Source: Polytrichum commune
Taxonomy: Eukaryota; Streptophyta; Polytrichopsida; Polytrichales; Polytrichaceae
NCBI GenBank assembly: GCA_950295325.1
Contig: OX485808.1
Coordinates: 7,814,501 to 7,878,500, forward strand
Length of the DNA stretch: 64,000 nucleotides
Direction: 5' to 3'
The notes under the pieces were generated by a model. It saw nothing but the letters and a program-made list of their open reading frames with translations, searched no databases and was not told the DNA's origin. Positions 1-12,400 of this stretch are shown here, in pieces. Position 1 is the stretch's first letter. Each line of letters opens with the position of its first letter. The translations under genes and the position numbers were made by a program.

Positions 1-3000
1 AATATTTGGGAATGCAAGGCCGTGCTAAACCTTAGTTTCATTGCGACCTCCTTAGAGAAATGCATTGAAAATGCACTTGTGAACTTTGGATCTTGATCCC
101 ACACAATCACTCTTGGCAACCCGTGGTGCCTCAACCATCCTTTGAGAAAAGGCTATGCGGTCTCCAACGCGGTGGCGGTTCCCACAATCGGCACCATGTG
201 TGCCAACTTGGCAAACCGCTCTACCATCAACAAGATGGCATCATACCCATGTGACTCCGGCAAACTTGTGATCAAGTCCATGCACATACTATGCCATGGC
301 GCCGACGGGATAAGCAACGGTTGCAAGAAACCGCCTTGCTTTTGGTAAGAGGCTCGGTTCACTTGGCACTTTATTCACGCCTTCACAAAGTGGGTTATAT
401 CCTCCTTTATGCACCGCCAATGGTACCTCCATGACACCATTCTATGGCGGTTTTTTCTTTCTCCTCTATGGCCGGCAATAGGACTATCACATTTTTCCTT
501 CAAAACCGATAGCCTCAACTTGCCTTGAGGCACATACACCCGACTTTGCTTGCACTTGAACAATCCGTCCACCAACTTAACCTCTTTGAGCACCTTGCTC
601 TTGCGAAGCTCACCTAAAAGCTTTTGTGCCTCGGGGTAGTTAATTTACCCCTCCCGTATCTTGCATCACAAGTTTCCTTTGCCGGCACACATTAGCCACA
701 AGGTTTGGATGGTTCTCATTGCTTGGAACTCATCCGGTCTACTTAGCGCATCCGGCACCACATTTCCATGGTCCGGTTTGTGGATCAAATCCACCTTCAT
801 AAGCGCCAAACTATCATGCCACCGCAATGACTTGGCGCTCACTTGCGCTTGTATATGTTAAAATACTTTTAGGACACATTGTCCATGTAGACCTTTGCTT
901 TGTGCGACCCCAAATAGTGTCGCCACATCTTCAAGCAATGCACTACGGCAAAGAAGTTCTTTGTCATGAGTTGGTTGTCTTCTTTGACAACCATCGAGCC
1001 TCAAGCCCCCATATGCAAAGGCCATCCATCTTACATTAACAATCCGCCATTGGCAAAGTCATTCACCCCCGTATGCACCTCAAAAGGTATGTCAAGCTCC
1101 GCGAACTTGAGCACGGGCGGCGAAGAGAACTTGCTCTTAAGCTCCCCAAAGACTTGGTGACAAGGTTAGTCCCACTCTTGGGATAGCCAATTCTTTCACA
1201 AGTCGGACAACCATCGAGCTTCATGCTCCCATATGCAATGGCCATCCATCTTACATCAACAATCCGCCATTGGCAAAGTCATTCACCCCCGTATGCACCT
1301 CAAAAGGTTTGTCAAGCTCCGCGAACTTGAGCACAGGCGTCAAAGACAATTTTGTATTAAGCTCCGCAAAGACTTTGGGGCAAGGCTCATCCCACTCTTG
1401 AGATAGCCATTTCTTTCATAGGTCGCACAAGGTTTGACAACCTTTAAGCTTAATACTCCCATATGCAATGGGCATCCATCTTGGATCAACATCCGCCAAT
1501 GGTAAAGTCACTCGCCTCCATGTGCACCTCAAAATGCTTATGAAAACCCGGAAACTTAACCACATCTTGTGAAGGGAACTTGCTCTTGAGCTTCCCAAAG
1601 GCTTGGTGACAAGGCTCATCCCACTCTTGGGATAGCCATTTTTTCAACAAATTGACTAAGGTCCTAGCAACCTTAGAAAAACCTCGAATGAAGTGGTGGT
1701 AGTAGTTGGCTAGGCCAACAAATGACCTAAGCCATTTTCTTGAGTCAAGGACCAATTCTCCTTTTGGATGGCCTTGATATTCTTCATGTTTGTCACCAAC
1801 TTCCTTTGTCACCACATACCTCTAGAACTCAATATCTTGTTGAGCAAAGTTATTTTCATTTCTTGGCGGTAACTTTTGGGCAACACATTGGTGAATACAT
1901 CATTGTATCTCCCCAACATCCCACCAAAGTGGTTTAGGGGAGGCCCATCTTTCCTAGCCTCCCCATAAGTTCTATCGAGTTGCTCCAATTGAACCACGAC
2001 TATTATGCTTTCTATTTTTCATTTGGTCCATTAAGACCAAATTCAACTTAGATCCTCCTACCATAGGAGTCCTTGTCAATTTGAACTTCAATTCTTTGCC
2101 ATTATGACACATCATAATGCACCGCAAGCACACCGGCTTGCACCTCACATCTATCATGTGAGTTTCAAAGTAGGCGGCCTTCACAATGACATGCATTTCA
2201 TCTATTTCACTTGGTGTGAAATTTTGACAAAAATCCAATGTCCCACATTGAAAGGTTACATGCATCGCGGCCTCCTTTGTCTCATGCGGTTTGCCCTTTC
2301 CAAACCGCACCTTGGTGGGCTTGCCCGCTCTACCAATCGGCAAGCCCCAACTCCCTTATGAGTTTTGGGCTCAAGAAGGCATGGCTTGCCTCTTTGTCAA
2401 CCCATTAGACGTTTGTCCCATTCATTTGAGCCTCAAGATATAAAATAGTTGGCCTTGGCTTAAGGCTACTAGCCTTGGCCACAATGCCATCGTCTTACAT
2501 TTGGTCTTCGGCAACTTGGCTTGGCTTGGTCCGCAAAGCCAACTTTAAACATTTCGTCCGCGGGACAAATTGGTTTGGTGCCACAAAACCAATTTCTAAT
2601 AGTTTGTCCGCAAAACAAACATGTTTTGCCTTGGTAGCACAAAGCCACCTTCCCACACTCCGTCCACGGCACGAACATGAATTGCCTTGGTAGGACAAAC
2701 CCACCTCCCAACATTCCGTCCACGGCACAAGTATGATTTGCTTTGGAAGCATAAAGCCACCTTTCAACATTCCGTCCGCGGCACCAACATGTTTTGCCTA
2801 AGTAAAATGGACCAAACAATTTGCACTCATTTCTTTGGGACCTACTTTGGCTAAAGCCACTTGTGGTGATGCGCCGCCAAACTTCTCTTTGGGACCATCG
2901 GCTTCAATGCTCTTGCAAACTTGATGGTCCCCACCATGTCCTCAAGAAGCCTTAGGGACTTAAACAAGGCATCCACCACCCGCTTTTAAAACCCCACCTA

Positions 3001-3422
3001 AAGGATGCATTTCTTAGAAAGCTCATCCGTTTTAGGTGTATCCTTCATTTGTGCGTTTGAATAGCGCACATAGGCCTTAAGAGGCCCCGGGTGCCTCATT
3101 AGCACCAAATTCATTCCAACATCAATACCTTCCAAGCATTTCAAATTGGAATTTCAATCCAACATTAATGCCCTCCAAGGTTTTGGGTGCATTCGGTATT
3201 CTAGGCCCCAATTGTTTTTTTGAGGTGTGCGGGAGCCCTTTCAAAGGACTCCACCATTTTCCTTACTAAATCCACCATCATGCCCACCATTGTCATTAGA
3301 ACTAATGGTATGGCCAAATTCCATTTACAAATGATCTTTGTTCCAATTTGAGCCTTAAAACCTTTTGGAAAACCCGGGCTCACCATAATAACCCTCAGGT
3401 TTGATAGCCATGTCTCCCTCAA
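1..3422 (-). pseudogene. Decayed gag-pol of E1
   Basis: Minus-strand relic with domains in gag-pol order reading leftward: gag N-terminus 3201-3422, a 56-bp minisatellite 2480-2815, protease-like segment 1972-2343 (the stretch around FETHMIDVRCKPVCLRCI), a short RT N-terminus 1809-1997 (YNDVFTNVLP), RT thumb/RNase H start (GLANYYHHFIRGFSKVA) 1486-1815 followed by partial duplications to about 1040, RNase H end 661-1040, integrase zinc region 375-658 and integrase core 1-362 (MCMDLITSLPESHGYDAIL). The central RT with its catalytic aspartates is absent. A stop at 153-155 interrupts integrase at the same codon as in other copies. No frame is open for more than 123 codons, so no product is expected. 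Confidence 0.88.
2480..2815 (-). repeat. 56-57 bp minisatellite between gag and protease of E1
   Basis: About six head-to-tail units, each with the core CCGTCC(G/A)CGGCAC and CCTTGGTAG. Unit length is not a multiple of three, so each unit moves the gag frame. The same array is at 42340-42660 (about six units), 28480-28745 (about five) and 17005-17140 (two to three). It is reduced to about one unit in E4 and E6 (47435-47475). Confidence 0.75.
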
Positions 3423-3445
3423 AGTGCTAGCTCAAATATTGGAAC

Positions 3446-3460
3446 CCTGCTCTGATACCA
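3446..3460 (-). other. Primer-binding site of E1 (initiator Met tRNA)
   Basis: On the minus strand this reads TGGTATCAGAGCAGG, two bases inside the LTR end. That is the complement of the 3' end of plant initiator methionine tRNA, the usual primer of many plant LTR elements. Confidence 0.9.
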
Positions 3461-3462
3461 AG

Positions 3463-4435
3463 TGTCGCAACCCTTGCTAGGTCCCTTAACAATCTTGCCA
3501 ATTTTCGTTTCTAGCAAAGGTTACGAGCGCTAACCATTCGCATTCCGCCATGCTAATGGTTAGCTCCTCTTACCCCGGACCAATAGTTCATAGGAGGGAA
3601 CCAACCCTCCTACTTTGCTTTCGGGACTCACCCCTTAATTGGTAACCCATTTCCCCAATGTGGACTTCCATCCATGGAAGTCCAATCCTATGTTGATCAT
3701 CGCATTGCCGGAGCAACACTACAACAACCCGAAGCATACTAGGCAACTATGGCCTCACAATAGGCCAAAGCCCATGGAGGCCTTGCCGTTCGGCCTCGGG
3801 TGGGTGAGGCCATACCACCTCACCCATATAAGCCTCTAGGACTCTACACGGAGCCCCTACCCCACCGCCAACCAACCTCTTGTCTCTCTACCAAGAGTTG
3901 GGGCCAAGTGGACATTTTCCCTTAGCTGCTGGGCCTAGAACCCCCCCAGCAGCTTCAGACCATCATAACTTCCTTGTATGATGTCTGATCATAACAACCA
4001 ACCACTCCATCCTCATCTACGCTTCACGTAGATGCCGATGGGTTCCTCGCTTGTCCCAATCGGGCAAGTCTTGAGGAAGTTATGCCTGTTTGAACCTTGG
4101 CAGTCCCGGGAATCACTCCCAGGCACTGCTGTACCAGGGCGCTGTCCCGGGACAGCGCCCCACTCAAATGGCCATAACTCCTAGCTCACACCTCCGATTG
4201 AGGTGTTCTTGAGCTTTCTAGAATCACCACGCCATGAGCTACGCATAGCTCATGGCCTTACCCTTGTGCCTCCTAGTCTTCGTGGGTGGGAGGCGTTCCC
4301 AACGCCCGGGGCCCTCACCCACACTAGGATCACTTGGGCCCTCTCACCAACGGCGCCACAAGTCCCGGGTGTCACTCCGGGGTCCCCCTTGTGCCCATGG
4401 TGTTTCGGGCACTCCTCATGGAGAGGTGCGCGACA
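3463..4435 (-). repeat. LTR A1, 5' LTR of E1 (973 bp)
   Basis: Begins TGTCGC and ends GCGACA on either strand, so its tips are short inverted repeats. It matches the other family-A LTRs of this window along its whole length. Sense is minus, shown by the adjacent primer site. It carries the family's cluster of short hairpins (about 4020-4260), including a perfect 24-bp palindrome with half GGGCGCTGTCCC. Confidence 0.95.
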
Positions 4436-4856
4436 TCGAAGGCATCCAGGGGCGAGGTAGAATTTGAAGTAATCAGGGGGATGGGTGGTAGAAGCACAAC
4501 AGCTGAGGAGGCGAAGGCTGAGACAGAGCCTCGGCACACACTGACTTGCGAACTGGAACCTTGCTGGAACCGGGAAGAATGCTCAGGCTTACCGAGCTAA
4601 CACCTGGCTCGGACTGATGGGAGGTGAAGTGCAAATGACGGCCAGTTGACGGGCTCGTCCCAACCAAACAACGTGTAATTGTAACCTAGGTGGACAAACT
4701 GAACGGCCCTTGCCGTGACTAGGTGAAGGTTTAAGTATTTATGCATAGTGGGGGGGGGTAGATCTTAGCTAAATAGGTTAGAATTAGAGGGTAATTAGGT
4801 TAACTGATAGAATTAGTGGGTTGTGAGGGGATTAGAACAACAATGGAGTGGGTGTG
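4436..4856. other. Unique-looking spacer between E1 and B
   Basis: No gene seen. This 421-bp stretch starts with the putative E1 target duplication TCGAA and ends with the B target duplication GTGTG (4852-4856). It includes a G run near 4750 and AT-rich repeats of the form TTAGAATTAG. The matching sequence on the other side of B resumes at 15170. I could not assign it to a family. Confidence 0.5.
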
Positions 4857-6405
4857 TGTGAGGCCAAACCCCCCACCCTTAAGCGTCCGTAGTCCGAGTA
4901 GTGGGTTTGGGCTCACATTCCTCCGCGGTATTGGATTTGGACTTGGATGAGTCCATAGTGCAAGGTTCACCCTTCAAGTGGTCTTGGATTTAACTAGCTC
5001 CTTCATAAACCCAGCTCCTTCATAAACCCAGCTTCTTAGCTTCTAACTAAACAAACCCAGGTCCTTCATAAACCCAGCTCTTTACTTTCTAACTAAACAA
5101 ACCCAGCTCCTTCATAAACCCAGCTCCTTCATGAACCCACAACTTTGTAGTTGTAATCCCCAACTACCTCACTAATTATTCAAGCCCTTAACTAATCTTC
5201 CTACCTAATTTCCCTAATTCTACTAACAACCCCTTTCTAATCACACAATTCTTCTCTAATCCTAAAATCCTAAAATCCTAGAGAGGAGAGGGGGAGAGAG
5301 AATTTCCTAACTTCACTAAGACTAACTAATCCACACAAGTATATTTTTGCACTCATCACAACATCAAGTGCTCAACTCTTAAACATGGAACTTGCAACCA
5401 CGTGTATTCAAAACATGAACTTTAAGTACCACAAATTGGAATCATGAATTAACTTTAAAATCCTTCACGTCAACACTAATTCTACCAAGAGGTCAAGCCC
5501 TCTTCAAGGCTAACAAGCCTTGGCTCTCAAACTAAAAACTAAGCACACACATGTGCTCCAATATGGCTTCCCACACCCACACTTATAACTCGTGGGGTGC
5601 CTTGGAGCACAAAGGAAAGAGAGGATGAGTGAGGGAAGAATGAGGGATTATATAGTAAGCTTGAGGGGGTGAGCACCCTCAAGGCTCACGATAAGCCCTT
5701 GAGATTTCCTCCTACTTAGTAGGCGCCAATCCTATCTTCTAAGTCTTCCTCCCTCAAATGATCAACAAGGATCCTAATTCGAACATTTAACTAGCCTTGG
5801 CTTTCTACCTACCACACTTTACCAAACTTAGGGTGCTTAACTAGCCTTGGCTTTCTACCTACCACACTTTACCAAACTTGGGATGCTTCAACCCAAACTT
5901 AGCCTCCTTCGCTTTCCGCCGCCATAACTTTCTCCCCTTACTTTCCCAAATCGTCGCTCACCACTTAATTCAAACCACGATGCTTAACTCGTGATTTGAT
6001 TGGTGCTTTGAGAATTTGCTTATCCTCCACCTTGCATTCTTCCTTGGGCCTTCCCCATTAAGTGGCCATGATGAGGTGGTCCACTTGTGCGTTCCATGTG
6101 ATCCTCCATTCATCCCAATTCGAATGCACTTGCCTCTTGAGTCACTTTGGTTGTCTCCATCCATTTGTACTAGCCTACTCACTAACTACTCAATCCAAGT
6201 TCTCCTTACCTATCCTCATTCACTCAAATCCTTCCGAAGGTAAAAACATAATAACAACTCACATCCTAGCCTCTTACAACATGGTACTTCTAAGACTAAC
6301 ATTTCACTCTTTTTATATTTTTGTGAAGTAACATGCTACTTCAAAGTGCATCAACTAACGTTTCAAGGGTCTAAGACTAAATGTGGGCACCCTTTTGGGC
6401 TCACA
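4857..6405 (-). repeat. 3' LTR of element B (1549 bp)
   Basis: Sense strand (minus) begins TGTGAGCCC and ends CCTCACA. A TATA box CTATATAATCC lies at 5645-5655. Inside are a 50-bp direct tandem duplication (5787-5886) and a 17-bp minisatellite of the type GCTCCTTCATAAACCCA (about 4997-5140). Relative to solo copy B3 it lacks about 220 bp next to that minisatellite. Confidence 0.95.
5645..5655 (-). promoter_or_regulatory. TATA box in LTR-B
   Basis: Minus-strand CTATATAATCC, conserved at 14404-14414 in the 5' LTR and at 20360-20370 in solo B3. The 14404 copy is the one expected to drive gag-pol. No start site can be fixed from sequence alone. Confidence 0.6.
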
Positions 6406-6466
6406 TAATTGGCGACCATCGGGGGATGAATCCAAACATCTCTTGCTCCAAGGGTAAGTTGCCTAG

Positions 6467-9400
6467 TCAAGCTCGGTACTCCTTACATTTACTTCCCGAT
6501 GTACGGGTAGGAAAGAGCTCACCATTCAACGTTTGCAATTGAATTGAATTATTAGGAAAGACCTCATAGACAAGGTAAGGTCCTAACCATACCGCATTGA
6601 ATTTCGCCGGAAATTCAAGCTTTCGTGCGTCTTGAATCATGACCATCATTCCCGGTGTTAGGGCCCTTCTCTTATGTCGTTTGTCGAAAGTAATCTTTCT
6701 CCTTCTTTGGATTGCCTCAATATGTTGAGCCGCCATTCTCCTCCCTTCGTCAAGTGCTTCCAAATCGGTTAGTCGATTTCGTAAGGATTGACTTTCGGTA
6801 AGTCTCGTACTCACGGCCACCCTAAGTGACTCAACTTCATATTCGATTGGTAGTGTCGCTTCAAGACCATAGACTAAGGAAAATGGTGTAGCACGCGTAG
6901 TTACCTTATAGGTTGTACGGTATGCCCAAAGTGCCGCCGTTAGTTTCGTATCCCAATCCCGCTTCGAGTCTATAACCGTCTTGCGTAGTATACTCACCAA
7001 AATTCCGTTAACCCTTTCCGTTTGTCCATTGGTTTGTGGGTGGTAGGGAGTAGTCTTCCGGTGATCAATTTTAAATTTCTCTGTCATCTCTCGAATCAAG
7101 TCATTCAAAAAGTGAGTACCCCTATCGCTTACTAGGATCTTCGGCACCCCGAACCGCGAAATTATGTTTTCGTACATAAATGTTGCCGCGTGTTCCGCCG
7201 TGTCGGTCTTCACCGCTTTGGCTTCCGCCCACTTGGTGAGGTACTCGGTTGCCACCACAATATATTTCATTCCTTTTGAAGATTGGGGATGGACCTCACC
7301 CACATAGTCGATGCCCCATTTTTCGAAAGGAATTAAGGGTAATGATACATGTAAAGGCATCTCCATTCTAAGGTCGTTTCGGGCATACCGTTGGTAAGCG
7401 TCGCATTTCCTTACATAGTCATGGGCGTCCTTAAATAGTGTAGGCCAAAAGTAGCCCGCTCTAAGTATTTTTTGCCCGGTGAGTTGACCCGAGAAGTGAC
7501 CGCCGCAAGCGCTATCGTGGCAAGCGATTAAAATCGCTTCAACCTCCGTTTTTGACACGCATCGTCGTAAAATACCATCGGACCCCCTTCTAAACAACCT
7601 ATGGCCCACTACAACAAATTGCCTACTATTTACCCTCACCTTCCTTCTCTCTTCTTTTGTCCACTCTTTGGGCAACTTGTGGGTTGTTAGAAATTCCACT
7701 ATGCCCGCATACCACTCCGGTGTAGAAGTGACCACAAAGAGGCTATCATCTACTAACATATCATTTACCGGATTTTTTCCTATCTCCTCCGACAACCTAG
7801 ACAAGTGGTCCGCTTGTAAATGCATACGACCCGGTTTATATTCCACCGTGTAGTCGAATTCTTCTAATAGCAAAACCCACCTAGCTAACCTACCACTTAA
7901 CTCCGCCTTGTTAATTAGATACTTGATAGCCATGTGGTCAACAAAAAATACAACCGGGTTGCACATGAGGTAATGCCTAAACTTTTTAACGGAAAACACC
8001 ATGGCTAGGCACTCCCTCTCCGTTGTAGAGTAGTTTCTTTCGGCGGGGGTCAATTGCTTACTCGCATAAGCTATAGGTTGATCCTTCTCTTTTTCTCCCG
8101 TTGCTTGACAAAGCGCACTCCCTATTGCCACATTACTAGCATCACAATAGACGTGAAAAGGTTTACCCCAATTGGGTGGTATCAACACCGGATAGGTGCT
8201 CAACCTATCCCGCAATTCCTCAAAGGCTTTTTGACAAGCATCCGTCCACTCGAATTTGACATCCTTTTTTAGCAAATGGGTAATGGGCACCGCTATCTTT
8301 GAAAAATTAGGAATAAGTTCCCGGTACCATCCCACATGTCCTAACAACTTAGAGATCCCCTTGGAATTGGTTGGAGTTGCCAAGTCGCTTATGGCCGCAA
8401 TCTTATCCGGATCGGGTTCTCTACCTTTCTCACTAACAACATAACCCAACAACACTCCCTTATTCACTTCCAAAAATGTCTTATCCGGGTTCAATGCTAA
8501 CCTCATCTTCCTACACCTAACCAATGCCTCCCTAACACAATGTAGGTGATCATCCACATTACTTTGTGTGCTAAAATCGTCCACAAAGACGGTCATGGAT
8601 TTGAACAACAAGTCGGTGAAGATATACATTACTAATCGTTGGAAAGTAGCCGGGGCATTACATAACCCAAATGGCATCACTACCCACACAAAAGTACCCC
8701 AAGGTGTAGTAAAAGCCGTTTTATGGATATCTTGGAGGGCTATGGAAATTTGATTATAACCCGCATACCCATCCATAAAGGTATATCGCGAATGACCTCC
8801 AACCTCCTCAAGCAACAAGGTGATAAAAGGTAAGGGGAAGTGATCCTTTTGTGTGCACGAATTCAATTTCCTATAGTCGACACAAACCCTTAATTTCCCA
8901 TTTTTTTTCTTTACTAAGACCATAGGAGAAACCCAATCCGTGATTTCCACCGGCTTGATAAACCCGGCCTTCAATAACCTTTCCAATTCCGCTTTCACCA
9001 ACAATTGCAATTGAGGATTCATCCTCCTCTCCTTTTGTCTAATTGGCCTCGCCCCCGGAATTAAAGGAATCCGGTGCTCTACCATTTCCCTAGGAATTCC
9101 CTTAAGCTCATCGTAGGACCATGCAAAAGTATCACTAAACTCATCCACCAAATTGCTATACTCCCTAACCTCTTTCTCCCCCAATTTGGAGCCCATCTTC
9201 ATTTGTCGGGTTTTTCCATTCTTTAATTTCACATCCACGTACCGCCAATCCGCTTCCGACACATGTGCTTGTTCCTCTTTGTTCCGATACCAATCGGAAG
9301 GCACATTGGGGTAATCTTTCACATCTTGACCTACAACTATCCCCGTAGACGTGGTCTTGAAATGTAAAGGCTCCTCCAATTTCGATGACTCAATAATCAC

Positions 9401-12400
9401 ATCCTCCTCTTGAGTCCCATCTACATGAATTAAACTAACCTCACCCTCTTCCACGTCATCTACCCAAGGTGTTAACCCACCGCTAACCCACTCTTCCTCG
9501 GTGAGCACCTCACATGGCTCCAACAATGAGCCCTCTCCTAAACTAACACTAGGAAATTCACTCCCTAAGCCTACTTGGTGAAATGTAACCATTACATCAA
9601 CCTCGGACTCGGGGTACTCCCTTAGCCATTGGGCATAATCCCCATTATCCCCATAATTGTAAAAATTAGGACCTAGACTTCCCGAGCCCGAATCTATAAC
9701 AACCCTTTGACCTTCGGGATGGACGACTCCCACCAATGCCTTGCCAATCTCATTCTCGTTTAAGTCATCAATTTCCTTCTCCAATGGCAAATACATCTCC
9801 TTCTTCATCCATCCTTCTAATGAACCAATGGACACTATGACCCTATTACCCTCCGGACCATAAGTGATGGATGGTTTAGGTCCACCCCAATTGACCATAG
9901 CATTCGCCATCCGCAACCAAGGCCTACCTAGCAAAATGGGGAAGGTGTCCTTGTTGGAGTGCATTTTAATGACATGGAAGGTGACCAAGTACTCCTCACC
10001 TCCCGTAGTCATTCTACAATCCTTGATCATCCCCAAAGGCGTAGTCGAACTTTGATTTGCCATATTCATGACCAAAGGTGAAGGCCCCGTGAGTCCAAGT
10101 CCCAATTTTTTCATAGTATCCTCCGGTAGTATATTTAGACTACTCCCTCCGTCGACTAGCACATTAGGAACCACCTTATCTACTATAACAACTTCTATTT
10201 CTATAGCTTTCACGTCTCTTCCACCTTGTGATTGGATCCTAGCGGCTATTTTAGCTTTCACCTTCCTCATCCTCTTGTGTACCGGCATTCCCTCCTTTAA
10301 TGTTTTCCTTGCCGTGGGTGAAATTTCCAATAGTTGGCCGAAAGTAATATCCGCCTTGAGTGTACTAAGGTCCGCCCACAAGTCGTACCCGGTAGATCTT
10401 TCCACCTTAGAATTACCCACTACGTCGAATTCGTCTACGGGAACCCCCGGTCCTTCCCATTCACCCACATCGCTATTATCCAAGTCATGTACCGCATTAG
10501 TCCTCTCCCTATCTTGTAAAATTATATTTTCCCTCTCCACATCCTTAGTAGCTCTTCTAGCTACCCTATCCAACTCGGAGAGATTAATCTCTTCATCCGA
10601 AGAGTAATTTCCTTGCTCTCCTATTCCTACCTCCAACGGGGCATCCCCTCTCCTAGCCCTAGTAGTTACCGCTAGTGCAGGTGCTTCTTCAACCACACCC
10701 TTACCCTTCACTAACTCATATGTAATAGCATTGGTGTGAGGAGGCCATTGACTTTGCTCCTCTCCAATTCTCGTTGGGAGAGGAAGCATGTCATCACATG
10801 TGGCCTCCAACACTCCATCCATGAACCTAACATCTTGGGAGTTAGATGGTCCCGGATCCGTTGGAGGCGCTTGTCTCCCGTTACTACCATTAGGTGGAAC
10901 TCCTTGTCTATTTTGTATTGGAATGTAACCGGTTGTAGTTTGCAAGCCCGCCGGTGGATGAAAAGTTTGCCTAGCATTACTATGGTCATAGTATAAGTTA
11001 GGTGGCCTAAGTTCATTGGCCGGTACTCCTTGTGGCCTAGCACCTCGCATATTATCCCTTGCTTGTTGTTGTGGATTAGCCACCGGGTAAGGGACATTAA
11101 TTATTTTGTCCGGTTGGCGACACGTATCCGAGGGATGACTTCCTCCACAATTGCTACAATTAAACTCTTGACCTTCGGACCAACATTGTCCTTGAGCGTG
11201 CCACCTTCCACAAAAGGGATGAAATTCCTTCTTCTCTAAATTTTGGCCACCTTGCCCTCTAGGTTGTGGTCCTCTATTGCTTCCATTTCCATAGTGAGGT
11301 GGCGCTTGACCTCGTTGATTTTGTTGAGGTGGGTTACCGTTTCCTCTTTGGTCACGGTTTTGTCCACTTCTACAAAATTGACGCGTGTGGCCCGGTTGGC
11401 CACATTGGACACACCATAATCCGGAAGAATGCCTACCCGACTCAACCGGGGGTGGAGGCCCCGGTTGTTGACTCCGGATCATTAATGACATTTGATCCGT
11501 GAGGCTTTGCATTTGTTTTATCATAGCCTCTTGGAATCCTAGTTGGCTAGCACCTAGTCTTCTCTCAACCTCCTCCAAGTGTGGATCCGTTCTAGGGGCC
11601 GGTAGTGCCAAAAAAGGTGCCGGTTCCCTAACCGCTAAAGGTCGGGGACCGGTGTCCACAATGGCATATGGAATTTGGTTCTCATACTTAGCGGGTTCTA
11701 CCGCTACCACCCTAGGGCGTATGGGGATGAATTGTGGGATCAATTCATCCTCCCTTCTCCATAGCCTTTCGTGATCTTTATCCAAGTTTTCAATATCTCT
11801 AGCCGCACGCTTGGCATCCGCCAAGGTCAAGGGATTCCTTTCTAGAACACCCCTAATAGTTCCGGACTTAAAAAACCCTTGAATGAAAAATTGCTTTAGC
11901 GTGTCGTCGTTGAGCATGGTACCCACAAATCTAGTGCACACTAAATCAAACCTCCTAATGTAAGCCGAAATTTCTTCCTCCCTTCTTTGCTTCAATGACG
12001 ACAATGCCCTTAATGCGGTACTTTGACCCACTTCCGGCCTAAATTCGTTAAGAAACTCCCTTTGTAATTGTTCCCATCCCCTAAAATGTCCCTCGGCATG
12101 ATCCCGATACCATTCATAGGCTTCCCCCTCTAGAGTGGTAGGAAACCACACTAACCAATAACCCGGGTCGGTTATGAGGAAGCTAGCCAACCGTTCGATA
12201 TACCGTTCCATGTGCCGAGAGGGGTCCTCATCCTTGGTCCCATAAAATTTAGGGAGATGAGATGGCATATCCATCGCCGCTAAATTTTGTGGAACCACAA
12301 TTGGTAGGCCTCTTGGCCTAACCAATGGGTCTATTGGAGGTATAGGAGGTATGGGCGGAATTGGGGGTATGGGTGGTGGATCCATCCCCCGTTCCTCGGC

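Larger units (their letters stand above)
1..4435 (-). mobile_element. Family-A LTR retrotransposon E1, 5' part, cut by window edge
   Basis: Minus-strand chromovirus-like Ty3/gypsy element. Its 5' LTR is at 3463-4435, the primer-binding site at 3446-3460 and a decayed gag-pol runs leftward to base 1, which lies in the integrase core. The integrase C-terminus, chromodomain, 3' UTR and 3' LTR are outside the window. The base after the LTR starts TCGAA (4436-4440), the expected target duplication, but its partner is not visible. Order and content match the complete copies E2 to E6, so the family assignment is secure. Confidence 0.93.

Noticed and set aside
3463-4435. TGTCGC...GCGACA unit as a DNA transposon or MITE with terminal inverted repeats
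   Set aside because: The 6-bp inverted tips are normal for LTRs. Several copies are followed by a Met-tRNA primer site and occur in pairs around gag-pol, with 5-bp TSDs.
4252-4600. Many 60-110 codon frames within LTR-A on both strands
   Set aside because: They recur in every LTR because LTR-A is GC-rich and palindromic; no domain, and they end at the LTR border or run into unrelated flanks.
5970-6331. Three overlapping 70-89 codon frames repeated at 14729-15090 and 19684-20045
   Set aside because: They are within LTR-B and repeat only because the LTR does; no recognisable protein.
10068-10607. 179-codon plus-strand frame
   Set aside because: Lies wholly antisense to the gag-protease part of the intact B polyprotein; Ser/Leu/Thr-rich composition is typical of a shadow frame.
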